64,000 nt of DNA from Desulfobacterium sp. (GCA_030145245.1 JAQYWC010000071.1:1-64000), one strand, 5' to 3'; shown: positions 44,808 through 54,690, counted from the first letter of the stretch. Notes: a model not told the origin generated them from the sequence alone. A program made the numbers and translations.

Positions 44808-45272
44808 CTACTGGATGGTGGTGGGCCATTTGGGGGTCTCGTCATCCTCCCAGAAGTAGCTCCACTGGACCCCGTCAAGGACGTCATCGGTGAACATGAA
44901 GCAGCACTCCAGGGCACCCACGGTGACGATCTTCATGGATGGAGAGATCTCATCCTCCTCTTCCAGATAGAAGTAGGCGTTTTTCTTGAGATAGCTTTTT
45001 ATCTCGTCAAGGCTCTTGCCGATGACCTTCTCGCTGTCCAGGATAGCGTCATTGCGGGAAATGATGATGGTTCCAAGGCGATCATCCTCGGACCCCTCAA
45101 AGCACAGGGCAATGTCGCCCTCTCCGTAATACCAGGAGGTATACTCATCCCCTTCATACTCCTCTGTCAACTCCTCTTCGGGTTTACCAAAATATTCCCT
45201 GCACTCGTCCATGGTGGCGCCGAACCTGACATTGCCAAGGCCTATACCGGGTTTTATCGTATGATCAACCAT
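44808..45272 (-). CDS. Hypothetical acidic protein
   Basis: A 154-aa acidic soluble protein. It contains GIGLGNVRFGATMDECREYFGKP, reminiscent of proteins that start with a G-x-x-x-G-x-x-x-x-x-V-x-x-x-LG pattern, followed by beta-strand-rich sequence; no catalytic motif or signal. It precedes the pseudouridine synthase on the same strand with a 13-nt gap. Confidence 0.75.
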   Translation of the reverse strand: MVDHTIKPGIGLGNVRFGATMDECREYFGKPEEELTEEYEGDEYTSWYYGEGDIALCFEGSEDDRLGTIIISRNDAILDSEKVIGKSLDEIKSYLKKNAYFYLEEEDEISPSMKIVTVGALECCFMFTDDVLDGVQWSYFWEDDETPKWPTTIQ

Positions 45273-45337
45273 CTTATCTCCTGTGTTCCCTTGTTAAAAG
45301 ATCCCCATTCGGGATCGTTGCTTTTAAAAAAACAAAA

Positions 45338-45356
45338 CCACGGGAAGCTCCCGTGG
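45338..45356. terminator. Bidirectional intrinsic terminator after hrpB
   Basis: CCACGGGA / TCCCGTGG stem with a three-base loop. On the minus strand it is followed by TTTTGTTTTTTT, and on the plus strand by TCTTTTT. It lies 58 nt past the hrpB stop. Confidence 0.85.
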
Positions 45357-45414
45357 TCTTTTTGAGGGACTCATTTACCATGTTTCATCTCAGATGCCAA
45401 CGATTTTCAGCCTG

Positions 45415-47949
45415 TTACCCTCTTTTTTCGGACCTGTTTTTTGGCCGTATTCTCCGGGTGGGCACAGCCGACCGGGGATCTTCTGGCCAAAAATGTTTGG
45501 GATATCTCCCCTTGAGATCCTTTTTCACCTCCAGGTAGGTGTTGCTCCAGAAACTTTCAAGGTCCTGGGTCACCTGGACGGGCCTTGATGCGGGGGAAAG
45601 CAGGTGAAGGGTGACCGGCACCTTTCCGTTTGCAAGCCTGGGGGTTGCATCACAGCCGAACATCTCCTGGAGGCGGACGGCCAGCACCGGCGATTCGTGG
45701 ATGGTTCTCTCAAAGGAACCATAGTCAAGGCTTATCCTTGACCCGCTGGGAACCGTAATATGGGAGGGGGCCTGGCGGTCCAGCAGCTGCTGCTCCTTAT
45801 AGGTCAGTTGGGACAGGACCGCTGCCTTGAGATCGATCTTTCTGAGCCTGGACAGGGAGGATACGGTATCGAGAAAGGGAGCAAGCCAGGTCTCCAGGGT
45901 ATCGGCCAGGGCACCATCGGAGAGGTCGGGGAACCGGCCGTCCCCAAGGGCTCTTCCCAGGAACACGGCCCTTGCCTGGAACTGGCGGAGGGGCCGGGTC
46001 CAGGGAAGGACAGTGAGCCCCTCCTCCCTTATGCCCCTGACCATGGCAGAGAGCACCAGGGAAGGATCCGGGCTCAAAAGCTTCTCCTCAGCAAGGACCA
46101 GGGCGTGGTAGCAGCGCCTGCGCCTTGCCGCAACGCTCTTGGAACGACGGTCCCAGGCCACCTCGTCGCAAATATTGATCTGCCGGTCAAAATCCCGCTC
46201 CAGGGCTTCCCTCGAATACGGCGCCCCAAGAAAGATCCTGGCATTGGAATGCTTGCCGTCAACATGGGCGGCCACCACCAGCTCCTCCCAGGCCAGGGGG
46301 TCGGACTCCGGGAGAAAGCCCCCCCGGCCGGAAGCGAGAAGAAAACGGCCGTTCCGGGTGCCCCGGTTCAAAGCGATCCGTTCGGGATAGGCAAGGGCCA
46401 CCAGGGTGCCGGCATTTTGGGGGTCGATTTTTTCATCCTTGATGGCCAGCTGTTTGCGGAACCGTTGGGCAAGCCTGCGGATCCTGGCCATGATCCCTTT
46501 TTTTACCGTGTGCCCCCGGTGACCGTTGGAAGAGATAATTTCCAGGCGAAGTCTCAGGTCCGCATCCCTTGTACTGTTCCTGAAGATCATGAAATCAGGC
46601 TCCTGGAGCAGGGCCGCAAGGGTGCAACCAAGGGCGCCGAGCCCCATGGCCCTGCCCTTCACAAGCATATGGGCCAGCCTTGGGTGGAGGCCCAGTCCGG
46701 CCAGGGATTTTCCATGGGCCGTGATCATGCCCTGGCTGTCCAGGGCGTTGATCCGTGTCAACAGCTCCCGGGCCTGGTCCATTGCCCCCGTTGGGGGCGG
46801 ATCAAGCCACTTGAGCTCTTCCGGGTTACGCACGCCCCAGAGGGCAAGTTCCAGGGCAAGTCCGGAAAGATCAGTGTTGAAAATCTCGGGCCGGATCTGC
46901 TCCCGGCGCTGGTTGTGGCTCTCACCGGACCAGAGCCTGTAGCAGATGCCCGGGCCTGTCCGGCCAGCCCTGCCCCGTCTCTGGTCGGTGGAGGACTTGG
47001 GTGCGGCAACGGTCTCAAGGCTGCCCATGCCGGTACTGGGGGAAAAGCGGGGTTCCCGCATGAGACCCGAGTCCACCACAATGGTCACCCCGTCGATGGT
47101 GATGGAGGTCTCGGCAATGGAGGTGGCCAGCACCACCTTGCGGCGCCCGGGAACCGAAGGACGAATGGCAAGATCCTGCTCCGCCCGGGTGAGATTGCCG
47201 TACAAGGGCACCACAAACACCTCCGGGGAGAGCCGTCCGTCATTGAGCAGGGCCGCGACCCGTTGGATCTCCCCTGCCCCGGGGAGGAACACCAGGATAT
47301 CTCCGTCCTCCCGGGCAAGGGCCCGGGTCACAAAGACGGCACAGAGACTCTCCAGGGATTCGTTTCTGCTCCCCTGGCGGGGGTCCAGGTACCGGGTTGC
47401 GACGTCAAAGCATTTGCCGGTGGATTCCACCACCGGAGCATGGTCCAGGAGCTGTGCCAGGGGCGCCACATCCAGGGTGGCCGACATCACGATGATCTTG
47501 AGATCCTCGCACAGGGCCTCCATGGCCTCCAGGCAGAGGGCAAGCCCGAGGTCGGAATTCAGGTTGCGTTCATGGAACTCATCAAAGATAACAAGGCCAA
47601 TGCCGGAAAGCCCGGGATCGTTCTGGATCCTCCGGGTCAAGATCCCCTCGGTGACCACCTCGATACGGGTCTCTTTCGAAACAACCCGCTCCATGCTGAT
47701 GTGGTAGCCCACCGTTTTCCCCAGGGGCTCCCCCAGCATCTGGGCCATGCGGCAGGCAGCAGCCCTTGCCGCAATGCGCCGGGGTTCCAGCAGCAGGATC
47801 TTATTCTGTCCAAGCCAGGATTGTTCAAGGAGGGCCAGGGGAACCCGGGTGGTCTTTCCAGCTCCCGGGGGTGCCTTGATCACCAGCCGCGGGTTCTGCT
47901 CCAGGGCTTTTTTGATCTCCGGCATCACCCGGTCAATGGGAAGGGTCAC
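45415..47949 (-). CDS. hrpB: ATP-dependent helicase HrpB
   Basis: DEAH-box RNA-helicase-like protein of 844 aa, a normal HrpB length. Walker A GAPPGAGKTTRVP near residue 22, DEAH-box equivalent DEFHER, motif III SATLD, and motif VI STDQRRGRAGRTGPG. The long C-terminal HrpB domain (about 550-830) is present. Exact role unknown. It follows the GatB/YqeY gene by two bases, so the two are one transcript ending at the terminator 45338-45356. Confidence 0.95.
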   Translation of the reverse strand: MTLPIDRVMPEIKKALEQNPRLVIKAPPGAGKTTRVPLALLEQSWLGQNKILLLEPRRIAARAAACRMAQMLGEPLGKTVGYHISMERVVSKETRIEVVTEGILTRRIQNDPGLSGIGLVIFDEFHERNLNSDLGLALCLEAMEALCEDLKIIVMSATLDVAPLAQLLDHAPVVESTGKCFDVATRYLDPRQGSRNESLESLCAVFVTRALAREDGDILVFLPGAGEIQRVAALLNDGRLSPEVFVVPLYGNLTRAEQDLAIRPSVPGRRKVVLATSIAETSITIDGVTIVVDSGLMREPRFSPSTGMGSLETVAAPKSSTDQRRGRAGRTGPGICYRLWSGESHNQRREQIRPEIFNTDLSGLALELALWGVRNPEELKWLDPPPTGAMDQARELLTRINALDSQGMITAHGKSLAGLGLHPRLAHMLVKGRAMGLGALGCTLAALLQEPDFMIFRNSTRDADLRLRLEIISSNGHRGHTVKKGIMARIRRLAQRFRKQLAIKDEKIDPQNAGTLVALAYPERIALNRGTRNGRFLLASGRGGFLPESDPLAWEELVVAAHVDGKHSNARIFLGAPYSREALERDFDRQINICDEVAWDRRSKSVAARRRRCYHALVLAEEKLLSPDPSLVLSAMVRGIREEGLTVLPWTRPLRQFQARAVFLGRALGDGRFPDLSDGALADTLETWLAPFLDTVSSLSRLRKIDLKAAVLSQLTYKEQQLLDRQAPSHITVPSGSRISLDYGSFERTIHESPVLAVRLQEMFGCDATPRLANGKVPVTLHLLSPASRPVQVTQDLESFWSNTYLEVKKDLKGRYPKHFWPEDPRSAVPTRRIRPKNRSEKRG

Positions 47950-47951
47950 AA

Positions 47952-48449
47952 TCAGGCAGGCCCCATGTTCTTGAGCACTTCTTTAACCAGGTTGCCGTCG
48001 GCAAGCTTGCCAAAATGCTTCATCACGACCCCCATGGCCTGCATGGGCGCTTTGAACTTTGAAAAATCAACGTTCTCCCGGACCCACTCCCCGATCTCCT
48101 CCGGGGTTGCCATGCTGGGAAGATAGCGGTTCAACAGCTCCATATAATCCGAGGTGGTCTCGTTCTTCATTTCAAGCACGGTCTTTTCCGATTTGACAAA
48201 TTTGCGGATAATATCCAGGATATCGTCATCGGTGATCTCCTCCGGGGTCTTGACCCGGGTGGTCTTTTTTCCGCTCTCCAGGGTCATGGAGACGGTGAGG
48301 CTTGGGAACTCACCCATGATGAGCCGCATGGTGTCCCTGACTTCCGTCGCCTTGTTAATCATGGAATGCTTCATATCCTGGCGGATCTTATCGTAGAGGG
48401 TGATGCCCATTGAGGCGTCCCATCCGTACTGGTCTTTGTTATCTGACAT
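47952..48449 (-). CDS. GatB/YqeY domain protein
   Basis: A 165-aa protein matching the stand-alone YqeY type: LYDKIRQDMKHSMINKATEVRDTMRLIMGE at the start and a C-terminal tRNA-binding-like YqeY bundle ending KAPMQAMGVVMKHFGKLADGNLVKEVLKNM. The domain is related to the tail of GatB amidotransferase, but isolated YqeY proteins have no proven enzyme activity. Confidence 0.85.
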   Translation of the reverse strand: MSDNKDQYGWDASMGITLYDKIRQDMKHSMINKATEVRDTMRLIMGEFPSLTVSMTLESGKKTTRVKTPEEITDDDILDIIRKFVKSEKTVLEMKNETTSDYMELLNRYLPSMATPEEIGEWVRENVDFSKFKAPMQAMGVVMKHFGKLADGNLVKEVLKNMGPA

Positions 48450-48508
48450 TGATAATGTCTCTCCTTTTATGGTTATTGAATCACATCCTTATAATACGGG
48501 GCACCATA

Positions 48509-48612
48509 CCACATTGCCGAAGGGTCTGCCACAGGGTTGTTGTCAGAGGGTTTGGAAAAGAATTCCGGTTGACTTTGGAACACGGGCAAACCATACTCAT
48601 TTTATGAATAAT
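48509..48612 (+). repeat. Duplicated promoter region, copy 1
   Basis: Aligns without gaps to 49361-49464; by my count about 71 of the first 89 bases are identical. Contains CCACATTGCCG, GCCACAGGGTTGTT and the promoter at 48569-48597. Each copy immediately precedes a plus-strand gene. Confidence 0.85.
48569..48597 (+). promoter_or_regulatory. Promoter of the binding-protein gene (copy 1)
   Basis: TTGACT at 48569-48574, 17-base spacer, CATACT at 48592-48597. The identical -35 and -10 with the same spacing occur at 49421-49449. Confidence 0.75.
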
Positions 48613-48635
48613 ATTCATCAACAAGGAGGTAATCC

Positions 48636-49340
48636 ATGATTTCCAAACAATTTGGCCGGCTGGTTCCGGCTCTCACAATTGCTGCAGCCCTCTTGTTTTC
48701 CCCCATGGCTGTTGCCGAGACCTGGAGAATCACCTCCCTGGACTGGCAGCCCTATTCCGGATCAAACCTTGAAGACCAGGGAAAATCAATTGCACTACTC
48801 AGGACCATTCTTGCCCGGCACAACATTGAGCTGATCGTAGAATTTTACCCGTGGAAAAGAGCCCAGAAACTTGCAGGCACCCACAAATATGTGGGATACT
48901 TCCCGGCCTGGCCCGAGGAGGTAACAAAAGGATTTCTCCCGTCCCTCCCGGTGGACTGGTCCACCATCGGGGTCATGACCTACAAGGGATCCAACCTCGC
49001 CTGGGAGAGCATTGACAAACTGTACGAAAAAAACAAGGTGGTCACCATTAAGACCTATGTCTATCCAATGGAGATCGAAAAGGCCATGAAACGGTTTCCC
49101 GGGAATGTCATCAACTCTCCCGACGAAGCGCTTTGTTCAAAAATGCTGGGTAAAAAGCGGGCAAAGGCCGCCATCACCGATCCCAACGTGATGCTTTACA
49201 ACGCAAAAAAGGAGGGGATCAAAAACATCGAAATTCTTAAAAACAATATTCAAAAAAAGGAGCTTGTCATCGCGTTCAGAGATGACGATATCAACAGGCA
49301 GAGACTCAAGTTCCTGAACGAAATCCTCACCGAAGATTAA
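48636..49340 (+). CDS. Solitary periplasmic solute-binding-like protein
   Basis: A 234-aa exported protein: signal peptide to about residue 28 (PMAVA then ETW), then SBP_bac_3-like sequence (WRITSLDWQPYSGSNL, then FYPWKRAQKLAGT). GGAGG precedes the ATG. No transporter genes are near; instead a hybrid kinase with a periplasmic domain follows, with a copy of the same promoter. A ligand-presenting role for that kinase is a reasonable inference. Confidence 0.75.
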   Translation: MISKQFGRLVPALTIAAALLFSPMAVAETWRITSLDWQPYSGSNLEDQGKSIALLRTILARHNIELIVEFYPWKRAQKLAGTHKYVGYFPAWPEEVTKGFLPSLPVDWSTIGVMTYKGSNLAWESIDKLYEKNKVVTIKTYVYPMEIEKAMKRFPGNVINSPDEALCSKMLGKKRAKAAITDPNVMLYNAKKEGIKNIEILKNNIQKKELVIAFRDDDINRQRLKFLNEILTED

Positions 49341-49360
49341 CCGTTTGCAAAGCCCCCGGA

Positions 49361-49464
49361 CCACATTGCCGGTGAAGCCGCCACAGGGTTGTTATCAGCG
49401 GGTTTGAAATAGAATTATGGTTGACTTTGAAATAAAGTTAAACCATACTAATTTTTAAATACAA
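49361..49464 (+). repeat. Duplicated promoter region, copy 2
   Basis: Second copy of the 48509-48612 sequence, placed between the binding-protein stop (49340) and the hybrid kinase start (49526). Confidence 0.85.
49421..49449 (+). promoter_or_regulatory. Promoter of the hybrid kinase cassette (copy 2)
   Basis: TTGACT at 49421-49426, 17-base spacer, CATACT at 49444-49449. It is about 75 nt before the kinase start. Confidence 0.75.
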
Positions 49465-49525
49465 TTCATAAATCAGCATAAACAAAGGCCTTGAGACAGG
49501 AGATCCCCATAAGGAGAGAAGCTCC

Positions 49526-52500
49526 ATGTTCGACCTTTTCCAAAAAAAGATCGTACTGAAACTTGCCGGCATCATCGTCCTGATCGTCACCCTTGTGAGC
49601 ACCGTCTCCGTATTCTATTTTAACAGGACAAACAGCGCCCTGTCCATGGAAGATCTTGAAAAAGATATCTCCAACGCCGTCAAACTCTCCGAAATGGTCT
49701 ATTCCCAGTCCCTGTGGAATTTCGACGACAATGAGGTGAGCCGGCTGAACAACGCCCTGCTCAAGAACGACATCATCGTGGCAATCAATGTCTACAACAT
49801 GGCAGGCCTTGTCAGGGCCCACCAAAAGCAAGACCCGGCGTCCCAGGGGGAAAAGGTTGAAGAAACCCTGCAATTGACCGCCCCCTTTGAACTCTCGGAA
49901 GAAAACCCCTTTCACCGGATGGTCACAAGCAAGATAAAACGGAACAATGAACTTCTCGGACATTTCGAGCTGTTTTACACGGAAGAGTTCATTGCTGCGG
50001 CCAACAAAAAGGCAAGCATCAGGATGATCGTCGCGGTCACCATCATCGCAGCTCTGATCATTGTGGTGGTCTTTGTCGGGTTGGACCGGCTGACCATTCA
50101 ACCGGTGCTGACCCTGGCAAAACTCTCCCAGGGCATCGCCGACACCAATGACTACTCGGTAAAAATTGACAAGCAGGACAGAAAGGATGAGATCGGAACC
50201 CTGTTCAACGGCTTCATCAACATGCTCAAACAGATCAATGCCAAGGACCGGGAACGACAGGAGCTGTACGCCACCCTTAAGGAGAGTGAAAAAAAATTTC
50301 GCTCGATCTTTGCAAAACTGCAGAAGGCCATCGACAAGGAGGACTACTCCCTGCGGATCGCCCCTGACTCAAAGGACGACGATCTTGCCAACTCCCTCAA
50401 CAAGATGATCCGGACACTGGAGGTTGCGGACATCGAAACCACCCGTCAGAACTGGCTCAAGACCGGACAGAACGAGCTGAACAAAATCATCGCCGGAGAA
50501 CAGGACATCGAACGCCTCTGCCTCAAGGCGATCACCTATATTGCCGGTTACCTGGGAGCCCAGGTGGGAACCTTTTTCGTGGAAGATAAAAAAGATCTCT
50601 ACAAGCTGGTGGCAAGCTATGCCTATACCACGAGAAAAGGGATCGCCAACCAATTTGCTCTGGGAGAAGGACTGGTGGGCCAGGCAGCCCTTGAGAAAAA
50701 AAGAATTATCTTCACCCAGGTACCGGAATCCTACATCAAGATCAGCTCCTCCCTGGGCAATGCCCAGCCGACCAATATCCTTGTCCTTCCCCTGGTTTAC
50801 GAAGAAAACGTCAAGGGCCTCATGGAGCTCGGCTCGGTATCGGAATTCACGGACGATCAGCTCAATTTTATCGAAATGGCAGGAAGCACCCTTGGCGTTG
50901 CCATCAATTCGGCCCTGTTCAACCAACAGCTTGCAGCGCTCCTTAACAGGACCCAGGAGCAGGCAGAAGAGCTGAAGGTCCAGCAGGAGGAGCTTAAAAC
51001 TGCTAACCAGGAACTGGAAGAGCAGACAGAGAGCCTGAAGAAATCGGAAGCAAAGCTTCAGCTCCAGCAGGAGGAACTCCAGGCAAGCAATGAGGAGTTG
51101 GAGGAAAAGACCGAGTTGCTCGAAAGCCAGAAGGAAGAGATCGAGAAAAAGAACCGGACCCTCAAGACAAAACAGAAGGAGGTGGAAGAGAAGGCCAACC
51201 AGCTTGAGATCGCCACCCGCTACAAATCGGAATTTCTGGCCAACATGTCCCATGAACTCAGGACTCCCCTCAACAGTCTTCTGATCCTTGCCAACATGCT
51301 GGCCGAAAACCAGGAGAACAACCTCACCGAGGACCAGGTGGAATCTGCATCATCCATCCACAGAAGCGGCCAGAACCTCCTCCACCTGATCAACGACATC
51401 CTCGACCTCTCCAAGATCGAGGCCAGGAAGATCGAGTTGAGCCTTTCTGGCATCTCCCTGGAAAGCCTCTTATCCAACGTAAGAAGCGAGTTCATGCACG
51501 TGGCTAAGAAAAAGAACCTCGACTTCACCACCAGCATAAAGGAGAACATTCCAAACGCGATCACCACGGATGTTCACAGGCTCGAACAGATCCTGAGAAA
51601 CCTGGTGGGCAATGCATTGAAATTCACCAAACAGGGGGCTGTATCCCTCACGGTTTCAAGGCCTGCCCCGGGGATAAGCCTGACCCGGAAAGAGCTCGAT
51701 CCTGACAAGACCATCGCCATATCCATCCAGGATACGGGGCTGGGCATCTCCAAGGAAAAGCTGGGTATCATCTTTGAGGCCTTTAAGCAGGTGGACGGAT
51801 CGATCAGCCGGCGCCACGGCGGCACCGGCCTTGGGCTCTCCATCTCCCGGGAGCTTGCCATGCTCCTGGGAGGAGAGATCCAGGTGGAAAGCGAGCCAGC
51901 CAAGGGAGCGGTCTTCACCGTCTACATCCCCGAGGTGCTCTCCCTTCCCGACCATGAAGAAAAGGAAGCCGGCCCTGCGCCTGTTTCGGCACCTGCAACC
52001 CGGCCACCACGGCAGGAGGATCCCCCAGAGGAAGTGCCGGCCCCCAAAGAAGAGCCAGGGGCCGAGGTCACCCCGGGGAGAAGGACCATGCTCATCATCG
52101 AAGATGACAAGGAATTTGCCTCGATCCTTGCCAAGTTCTTCCAGAAAAACGGGTATGCCCCCATTGTGGCAGAGAACGGGGAGACCGGAATCAAGTACGC
52201 CATCGAACACAGGCCAACGGCGATCACCCTGGATATCGGCCTGCCCGGCATCGACGGGTGGACCGTCTTGAACGAACTGAAACACAACCCGGCAACCCGG
52301 CACATCCCGGTTCACATCATGTCAGCCTTTGACAATACCCGCCAGGGCCTGGAAAAGGGTGCCGTGGGCTACCTGACAAAACCCATCAGCCAGGACGACC
52401 TGAAACAGGCCCTGGGCCGGATCGAGGATATCCTTGCAAGCGATGTCAAGGAGCTTCTGGTGGTGGAGGACAACACGGAGCTCCGGCAGAGCATTCTCAA

Positions 52501-53248
52501 GCTGTTGACCACCCACGACATCAACGCCGTTGCCGTGGGGACCGGCAAGGAGGCCATCGAACTGTTGAAAAAGAAGCGGTTCGACTGCATGATCCTGGAC
52601 CTTGGACTTCCCGACATCTCGGGCTTTGAACTCCTGGACAGGATCAACAGCGACCATAGCGTGGAAACCACGCCGGTGATCATCTACACGGGAAGGGAGC
52701 TGAGCCAGGAGGAGAACGAAAAGCTCGAACGCTATGCCTCAAGCATTGTGGTGAAAAGCGCTGTCTCCATGGAGCGACTCCTTGACGAGACCGCTTTATT
52801 CATGCACCGGGTGGAGAGCGACATGCCGGAACAGCACCAGAAAATGATACAGAAGATCCGGGACAAGGGAGAGATCCTTCCCGGCAAACGGGTGCTTCTG
52901 GTGGATGACGACATGCGCAACGCCTTTGCCCTGAACAAATTTCTCAAATCCCGGGGCATGAAGGTCACCATTGCCAACAACGGAAAAAAGGCCCTGGAAA
53001 TCCTGGACAGGGGGGATAAGATGGATATTGTCCTCATGGACATCATGATGCCGGTGATGGACGGCTATGAGACCATGAAACAGATACGGAAGCAGGAGAA
53101 GTTCAAGACCCTTCCCATCCTTGCCCTGACGGCAAAGGCCATGGAGACCGACCGTGAGGAGTGCATACGGTGCGGGGCCAATGACTACCTGTCCAAACCG
53201 GTGGACACAAACAAATTGGTGACCATGCTCAGGGTATGGTTATACTGA
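49526..53248 (+). CDS. Hybrid sensor histidine kinase with three receiver domains
   Basis: A 1240-aa membrane sensor. TM1 at about 8-32, periplasmic sensor 33-164, TM2 165-187, HAMP to about 245, GAF about 330-475, and a Gln/Glu-rich coiled coil about 480-570. The HisKA H-box is SHELRTPLN with His576; the HATPase has N-box NLVGNALKFT and G-boxes near 735 and 772. Three receivers follow, starting near 854, 975 and 1122; each keeps its Asp (LDIGLPG, LDLGLPD, MDIMMPV). It is the first gene of a cassette with cheR, cheB and another kinase, all within short spacing. Confidence 0.94.
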   Translation: MFDLFQKKIVLKLAGIIVLIVTLVSTVSVFYFNRTNSALSMEDLEKDISNAVKLSEMVYSQSLWNFDDNEVSRLNNALLKNDIIVAINVYNMAGLVRAHQKQDPASQGEKVEETLQLTAPFELSEENPFHRMVTSKIKRNNELLGHFELFYTEEFIAAANKKASIRMIVAVTIIAALIIVVVFVGLDRLTIQPVLTLAKLSQGIADTNDYSVKIDKQDRKDEIGTLFNGFINMLKQINAKDRERQELYATLKESEKKFRSIFAKLQKAIDKEDYSLRIAPDSKDDDLANSLNKMIRTLEVADIETTRQNWLKTGQNELNKIIAGEQDIERLCLKAITYIAGYLGAQVGTFFVEDKKDLYKLVASYAYTTRKGIANQFALGEGLVGQAALEKKRIIFTQVPESYIKISSSLGNAQPTNILVLPLVYEENVKGLMELGSVSEFTDDQLNFIEMAGSTLGVAINSALFNQQLAALLNRTQEQAEELKVQQEELKTANQELEEQTESLKKSEAKLQLQQEELQASNEELEEKTELLESQKEEIEKKNRTLKTKQKEVEEKANQLEIATRYKSEFLANMSHELRTPLNSLLILANMLAENQENNLTEDQVESASSIHRSGQNLLHLINDILDLSKIEARKIELSLSGISLESLLSNVRSEFMHVAKKKNLDFTTSIKENIPNAITTDVHRLEQILRNLVGNALKFTKQGAVSLTVSRPAPGISLTRKELDPDKTIAISIQDTGLGISKEKLGIIFEAFKQVDGSISRRHGGTGLGLSISRELAMLLGGEIQVESEPAKGAVFTVYIPEVLSLPDHEEKEAGPAPVSAPATRPPRQEDPPEEVPAPKEEPGAEVTPGRRTMLIIEDDKEFASILAKFFQKNGYAPIVAENGETGIKYAIEHRPTAITLDIGLPGIDGWTVLNELKHNPATRHIPVHIMSAFDNTRQGLEKGAVGYLTKPISQDDLKQALGRIEDILASDVKELLVVEDNTELRQSILKLLTTHDINAVAVGTGKEAIELLKKKRFDCMILDLGLPDISGFELLDRINSDHSVETTPVIIYTGRELSQEENEKLERYASSIVVKSAVSMERLLDETALFMHRVESDMPEQHQKMIQKIRDKGEILPGKRVLLVDDDMRNAFALNKFLKSRGMKVTIANNGKKALEILDRGDKMDIVLMDIMMPVMDGYETMKQIRKQEKFKTLPILALTAKAMETDREECIRCGANDYLSKPVDTNKLVTMLRVWLY

Positions 53249-53264
53249 TGATCACAGGTCAAAA

Positions 53265-54113
53265 ATGATGAACAACGAAGAGATCGAGATAAAAGTCCTC
53301 CTCAATGCGATCCAGCTGAAATATGGGTACGACTTTACCCAGTATGCAGACGCATCCCTGACCCGACGGATCCATAAGAGCCTTTCCGATAGCGGTTACA
53401 AGCGGATATCCGAGATGATCCCCCCCCTCCTTTATGATAAGGATTTTTTCAACTCGTTTCTCAACAACCTCACGGTCAATGTCACCGAGATGTACCGGGA
53501 CCCCCCGTTCTTTCGCTCTATACGGGAAAAGGTGGTGCCCTACCTCAAGACATTTCCCTTTATCAAGGTGTGGTCCGTGGGGATTGCCACCGGGGAAGAG
53601 GTCTATTCCCTTGCGATCATGCTCAAGGAGGAGGGGCTCTATGACAAGGCCCTGATCTATGCCACGGACTTCAACGACACCGTCCTTGAAATAGCCCAAA
53701 AGGGAATCTACCCGGCCCAGTCCATCAAGACCAGTACCCGGAACTACCAGAAATCCGGCGGAAAGCACTCCTTTGCAACCTACTACCACGCCGACTACGA
53801 TTCCGTGATCTTTGACAGGGCGCTCAAGAAGAACATCGTGTTTGCAAACCACAACCTGGCAACCGACGGCGTGTTTGGAGAGATGAACCTGATTTTATGC
53901 CGTAATGTGCTCATCTACTTTAACAGGGCGCTCCAGGACCGGGTTCTTAAGCTATTCCATGACAGCCTGCGAACCAACGGTTTTTTGTGCCTGGGAAGCA
54001 GGGAGAGCATTGATTTTTCAACGGTTGCTCCAGCCTTTGTTCCCGTGAAAAAAAGGCTCAGGATATTTCAGAAAAAAAAGGGCCAGATCAAGGAGCTAAG
54101 CGATGAAAGTTGA
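53265..54113 (+). CDS. CheR-type protein-glutamate methyltransferase
   Basis: A 282-aa SAM-dependent methyltransferase. The CheR N-terminal helical domain is followed by the SAM site WSVGIATGEEVYSLAIML and the conserved NLILCRNVLIYF near the C-terminus. It begins 16 nt after the kinase stop, with start 53265 or the next Met. No chemoreceptor gene is in the window, so its substrate may be a receptor elsewhere or the cassette's own kinase coiled coils. Confidence 0.92.
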   Translation: MMNNEEIEIKVLLNAIQLKYGYDFTQYADASLTRRIHKSLSDSGYKRISEMIPPLLYDKDFFNSFLNNLTVNVTEMYRDPPFFRSIREKVVPYLKTFPFIKVWSVGIATGEEVYSLAIMLKEEGLYDKALIYATDFNDTVLEIAQKGIYPAQSIKTSTRNYQKSGGKHSFATYYHADYDSVIFDRALKKNIVFANHNLATDGVFGEMNLILCRNVLIYFNRALQDRVLKLFHDSLRTNGFLCLGSRESIDFSTVAPAFVPVKKRLRIFQKKKGQIKELSDES

Positions 54114-54690
54114 TTTCAGCGCAGTTGTCGTGGGGGTTTCCGCAGGAGGGTTCCAGGCCCTTCACACCCTCCTGCCCATGTTGCCCAAGGCCTTTCCCGC
54201 CCCTGTGATCGTGGTCCAGCACAGGATGGCCGGGGAGGACGATTATTTTGTCGAATCCCTGAACAGCAAATCCCTTGTCACGGTCAAGGAAGCCGAAGAA
54301 AAGGAGGAGATACGCCCGGGAACCGCCTACATCGCCCCGGGAGGCTACCATCTGCTCATTGAAAAGGACCACACCTTCAGCCTCTCCGTGGACGAGCCTG
54401 TCTGTTATGCAAGGCCCTCCATCGATGTCCTGTTTGAAACCGCAGCCCGGGTCTACGGGTCACACCTGGTGGGCATCATCCTGACCGGGGCCAACAACGA
54501 CGGCAGCAACGGCATTAAAACCATCAAGCAAGGAAACGGGCTCACCATCGCCCAGGATCCTGAAACAGCCGAGGTGAATCTCATGCCCCAGTCGGCCATC
54601 GCAACCCATTGTGTTGATTTTATACTACCCCTTGAGGATATTCCCTCGTTCCTGACCAACCTTGTAGAGGATAACCATGGAAATTTCTGA
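54103..54690 (+). CDS. Stand-alone CheB-type methylesterase domain
   Basis: A 195-aa CheB catalytic domain without the usual N-terminal receiver. The catalytic triad is visible as Ser in VVGVSAGGFQAL, His in VVQHRMAGED and Asp in GANNDGSNG. The start lies 11 nt inside cheR and its stop 14 nt inside the next kinase gene. Lacking its own receiver, it may be controlled by the receiver-rich kinases beside it. Confidence 0.92.
   Translation: MKVDFSAVVVGVSAGGFQALHTLLPMLPKAFPAPVIVVQHRMAGEDDYFVESLNSKSLVTVKEAEEKEEIRPGTAYIAPGGYHLLIEKDHTFSLSVDEPVCYARPSIDVLFETAARVYGSHLVGIILTGANNDGSNGIKTIKQGNGLTIAQDPETAEVNLMPQSAIATHCVDFILPLEDIPSFLTNLVEDNHGNF

Noticed and set aside
45760-48126. 788-aa open frame on the plus strand
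   Set aside because: It is antisense to hrpB, rich in Gly/Pro from GC-skewed third positions, and resembles no protein. hrpB has all helicase motifs.
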